A stretch of 15,492 nucleotides of DNA from assembly GCA_022360735.1 (NCBI GenBank), contig JAKSCF010000209.1, forward strand, positions 1-15,492, written 5' to 3'. Origin of the DNA: Clostridia bacterium (GTDB lineage: Bacteria > Bacillota_A > Clostridia > Peptostreptococcales > JAAYPU01). A program made the translations under genes and the position numbers. This document shows positions 13,706 through 15,492 of this stretch, one piece after another; the first letter of the stretch is position 1, and every line of letters begins with the position of its first letter. Below the pieces are notes generated by a model. The model had not been told where the DNA came from. It searched no databases and saw only the letters and a list, made by a program, of their open reading frames with translations.

Positions 13706-15277
13706 CTATTCTATTTTAGAGCTTTGCAAAGTTTTTTTATATTCAGCTGGAGACATACCTGTTTCTTGTTTAAAAACAAATGAAAAATATGAAGGATCGT
13801 CAAACCCGACCATTGAGGCGATGGTATATAATTTTGTTTTTGTTGTTTTAATAATGTCCTTCGCCTTTTCAATACGCTTTTTCCTGAGAGTTTGGGTTAT
13901 TGTTGTGCCGGTCTTCTGTTTAAATACTCTACTTAAATATGAACTGTTAACATGAATAGAATTAGCGATATCATTTAATTTTATGGGTCTCTCATAATTT
14001 TCTTCAATATATGCAAGCGCATTATTTATTATATAATTGCTGCTATCACACATCGTAAAGTTTATCACACTATCAACCATCTCCATGGTAGTTATCTTAA
14101 GATTGCTGATGGACTTAGAATTTAATAAATTTGAATATATGTTTTTTCCATTAAATATATCCTCTAGATTGAGGTTATAACATTTCATAACATGAAGACA
14201 TTTTGAGTAGATTGATATACTTGTTGCTCTAATATAATCTATGGGCTCTTTCGTGGATTCAAAATTTTGAAACAGTATTTCTATCTCGTTAGCTGCTTGA
14301 GAATTCTTTTTGTTTTTTATATATTCAAATATTTTATCAAGATCTATAGACTTATTTGGAATTTCTCTTATCTCATTAATCTGTGAAAAAACAATGATAC
14401 TTTGTTCACCATAAAAAATTCTATCCAGACATATTTCTGCTTCATAAACAGATTTTCTACAACTCATTATTTTTCTTCGAATGTTACTGATTCCAATTGT
14501 AATGCTGGATTTTGTAAAATCTTTAACAAAAGATTCGATCTTCTTGCTTCTTTCGACGATAAGCTTTATTCTACCATCATCACTTACGCCTTTTACTTCA
14601 ATAAGGCTGCAAATGACACCATGCTTATATATAAATGTGTATTGCTGCATATCATTCAGTGATAATGTAATAAAAGTCATTATCTTCTTTAGATTATCAT
14701 TTTGGTTTTCATTGCTTATTTTATACAGCAAGACAACATATGGTCCAATATCCAGTTTATGAGATACAATACCTTTTTCAATATCCTCAACATTGGTTAT
14801 ATAAGCATTGATAATATCTTTGATAAAGTCAGTTCTTTCTTTTTCGTCAATATCTTTTAGTCGAAACTCTAAGTTTTTAATACGAGTATCTTTCGCTCTT
14901 TCGACATCAATAGCTTTGGTCACATGCTTGATCACTTCTGTAATCTGTTTTGTAGTAGAAGGCTTTAATATAAAATCTGAAACTCCATATTTTATAGCCT
15001 TTTTTGCATATTCAAAATCTGAGTAACCGGTATAAAGTATTACTTTAACATTATGATGATTTTCGTGAATATATTTTGAAAGCTCCAAACCATCAATTCC
15101 TGGCATTTTTATATCGGAAATAACAATATCGATGTGATTGCTTTTTAATATCTCTTTTGCTGCAATTCCATTTTCGACATCTGCAACGATATTGCAATCT
15201 AAATAACTCCAGTTAATAAATCCGATCAAACCTTTTCTAATTGTTTTTTCATCATCCACAACTAAAATATTATACAT
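13706..15277 (-). CDS. YesN-like response regulator (REC + AraC-type HTH)
   Basis: About 523 aa. The receiver domain (1-120) has the acidic pair in VVDDE (D8, D9), the phospho-acceptor in ISDIKMPG (D55), the Thr of LYTGYSD (T83) and the Lys of LKPS (K105), so phosphorylation should be intact. A long, weakly conserved middle region (about 125-415) is usual for YesN proteins. The last 105 residues form an AraC double helix-turn-helix (LNDIANSIHVNSSYLSRVFK; IASMVGFDDPSYFSFVFK). ATG 15277 overlaps the kinase stop (TGATG), with AGGAG 6 nt upstream; the GTG at 15280 is too close to it. Such pairs often control sugar-transport operons; the target is not in view. Confidence 0.9.
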   Translation of the reverse strand: MYNILVVDDEKTIRKGLIGFINWSYLDCNIVADVENGIAAKEILKSNHIDIVISDIKMPGIDGLELSKYIHENHHNVKVILYTGYSDFEYAKKAIKYGVSDFILKPSTTKQITEVIKHVTKAIDVERAKDTRIKNLEFRLKDIDEKERTDFIKDIINAYITNVEDIEKGIVSHKLDIGPYVVLLYKISNENQNDNLKKIMTFITLSLNDMQQYTFIYKHGVICSLIEVKGVSDDGRIKLIVERSKKIESFVKDFTKSSITIGISNIRRKIMSCRKSVYEAEICLDRIFYGEQSIIVFSQINEIREIPNKSIDLDKIFEYIKNKKNSQAANEIEILFQNFESTKEPIDYIRATSISIYSKCLHVMKCYNLNLEDIFNGKNIYSNLLNSKSISNLKITTMEMVDSVINFTMCDSSNYIINNALAYIEENYERPIKLNDIANSIHVNSSYLSRVFKQKTGTTITQTLRKKRIEKAKDIIKTTKTKLYTIASMVGFDDPSYFSFVFKQETGMSPAEYKKTLQSSKIE

Positions 15278-15492
15278 CACTTACTCCTATAATCCACAGG
15301 AATTCTAACGATTACTTTTGTGCCTTTTCCAATCTGGCTGCTGATATCAATACCGTAATGATCGCCATACAGTAGATTGATTCTTTTACTTAAGTTATGT
15401 AGGCCTATATGTGATTTTTTTGTATCAATATCGAAAGCTTTGTCTTCAATATTAATTTCACTGACTTCAAAACCTATTCCATTATCACTTAC
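15277..15492 (-). CDS. YesM-like sensor histidine kinase, C-terminal end only
   Basis: Seventy-one residues run in from the window edge. They contain the ATP-binding boxes of a HATPase_c domain: SDNGIGF at the edge (the G1/D-box) and HIGLHNLSKRINLLYG, which is the G2 box and helix typical of the YesM/LytS-like HisKA_7TM-free kinases, ending TKVIVRIP. The TGA stop overlaps the response-regulator ATG, so the two are translationally coupled and form one signalling pair. The sensor, membrane and His-containing parts lie outside the window. Confidence 0.87.
   Translation of the reverse strand, partial: VSDNGIGFEVSEINIEDKAFDIDTKKSHIGLHNLSKRINLLYGDHYGIDISSQIGKGTKVIVRIPVDYRSK

Noticed and set aside
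14402..15026. Plus-strand frames opposite the response regulator
   Set aside because: Low-complexity hydrophobic translations without ribosome binding sites, antisense to a clear REC-AraC gene.

Overview
The window comes from an AT-rich, low-GC Gram-positive anaerobe, most probably a member of the Clostridia. The signs are strong AGGAGG-type ribosome binding sites, TTGACA/TATAAT-like promoters, many GTG and TTG starts, an EFR1-type ferredoxin, a YesM/YesN-type two-component pair, and a peroxiredoxin whose catalytic residue is encoded by an in-frame UGA (selenocysteine). There are no rRNA or tRNA genes, no CRISPR array and no intact insertion sequence. The region is a patchwork of small, mostly minus-strand transcription units, many with a local regulator.

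Layout. 1-588 (+): end of an EFR1-type flavodoxin-like/2[4Fe-4S] protein with its terminator. 671-1405 (-): MerR/TipA-type regulator with a 19-bp-spacer promoter. 1598-2250 (-): XRE regulator plus four-helix membrane protein, overlapping by ATGA, behind a promoter flanked by two matching 20-bp operators. 2353-4928 (-): tight three-gene operon of a MoxR-like AAA+ ATPase, a metallopeptidase-fold/VWA (DUF2201-type) protein and an unrecognised 119-aa protein. 5242-6726 (-): membrane nitrilase resembling apolipoprotein N-acyltransferase. 6886-7385 (-): YefM/YoeB-like toxin-antitoxin pair with a two-site operator. 7458-8723 (-): radical SAM protein with a SPASM-like tail, preceded by a possible 31-codon leader ORF. 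8887-9801 (-): MarR-GNAT fusion whose promoter carries a perfect 16-bp inverted repeat. 10091-12046 (+): UlaG-like metallo-beta-lactamase-fold hydrolase, then a fusion of an IS3 OrfA-type helix-turn-helix to a five-helix membrane segment and a DUF1566/FGE-like outer domain. 12093-12680 (-): TetR regulator. 12807-13526 (-): selenocysteine peroxiredoxin read through UGA, with a SECIS-like hairpin. 13706-15492 (-): YesN-like response regulator coupled to the end of a YesM-like histidine kinase.

How the genes may work together. The AAA+/VWA operon looks like a chaperone-type module in which an ATPase remodels a target held by the MIDAS domain; its substrate is not evident. The XRE/membrane pair, the toxin-antitoxin pair and the MarR-GNAT gene each carry operator-like symmetry in their own promoter, so autoregulation is likely. 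The two most noteworthy items are the UGA-interrupted peroxiredoxin, which a standard pipeline would split or call a pseudogene, and the transposase-derived HTH fused to a membrane protein, which looks like a domesticated transmembrane one-component regulator.

Several starts were moved from the longest ORF to the one supported by a ribosome binding site: XRE at 2250, the 119-aa protein at 2712, the membrane nitrilase at 6726, MarR-GNAT at 9801 and the response regulator at 15277. All functional calls rest on motif reading by eye; no database search was possible.
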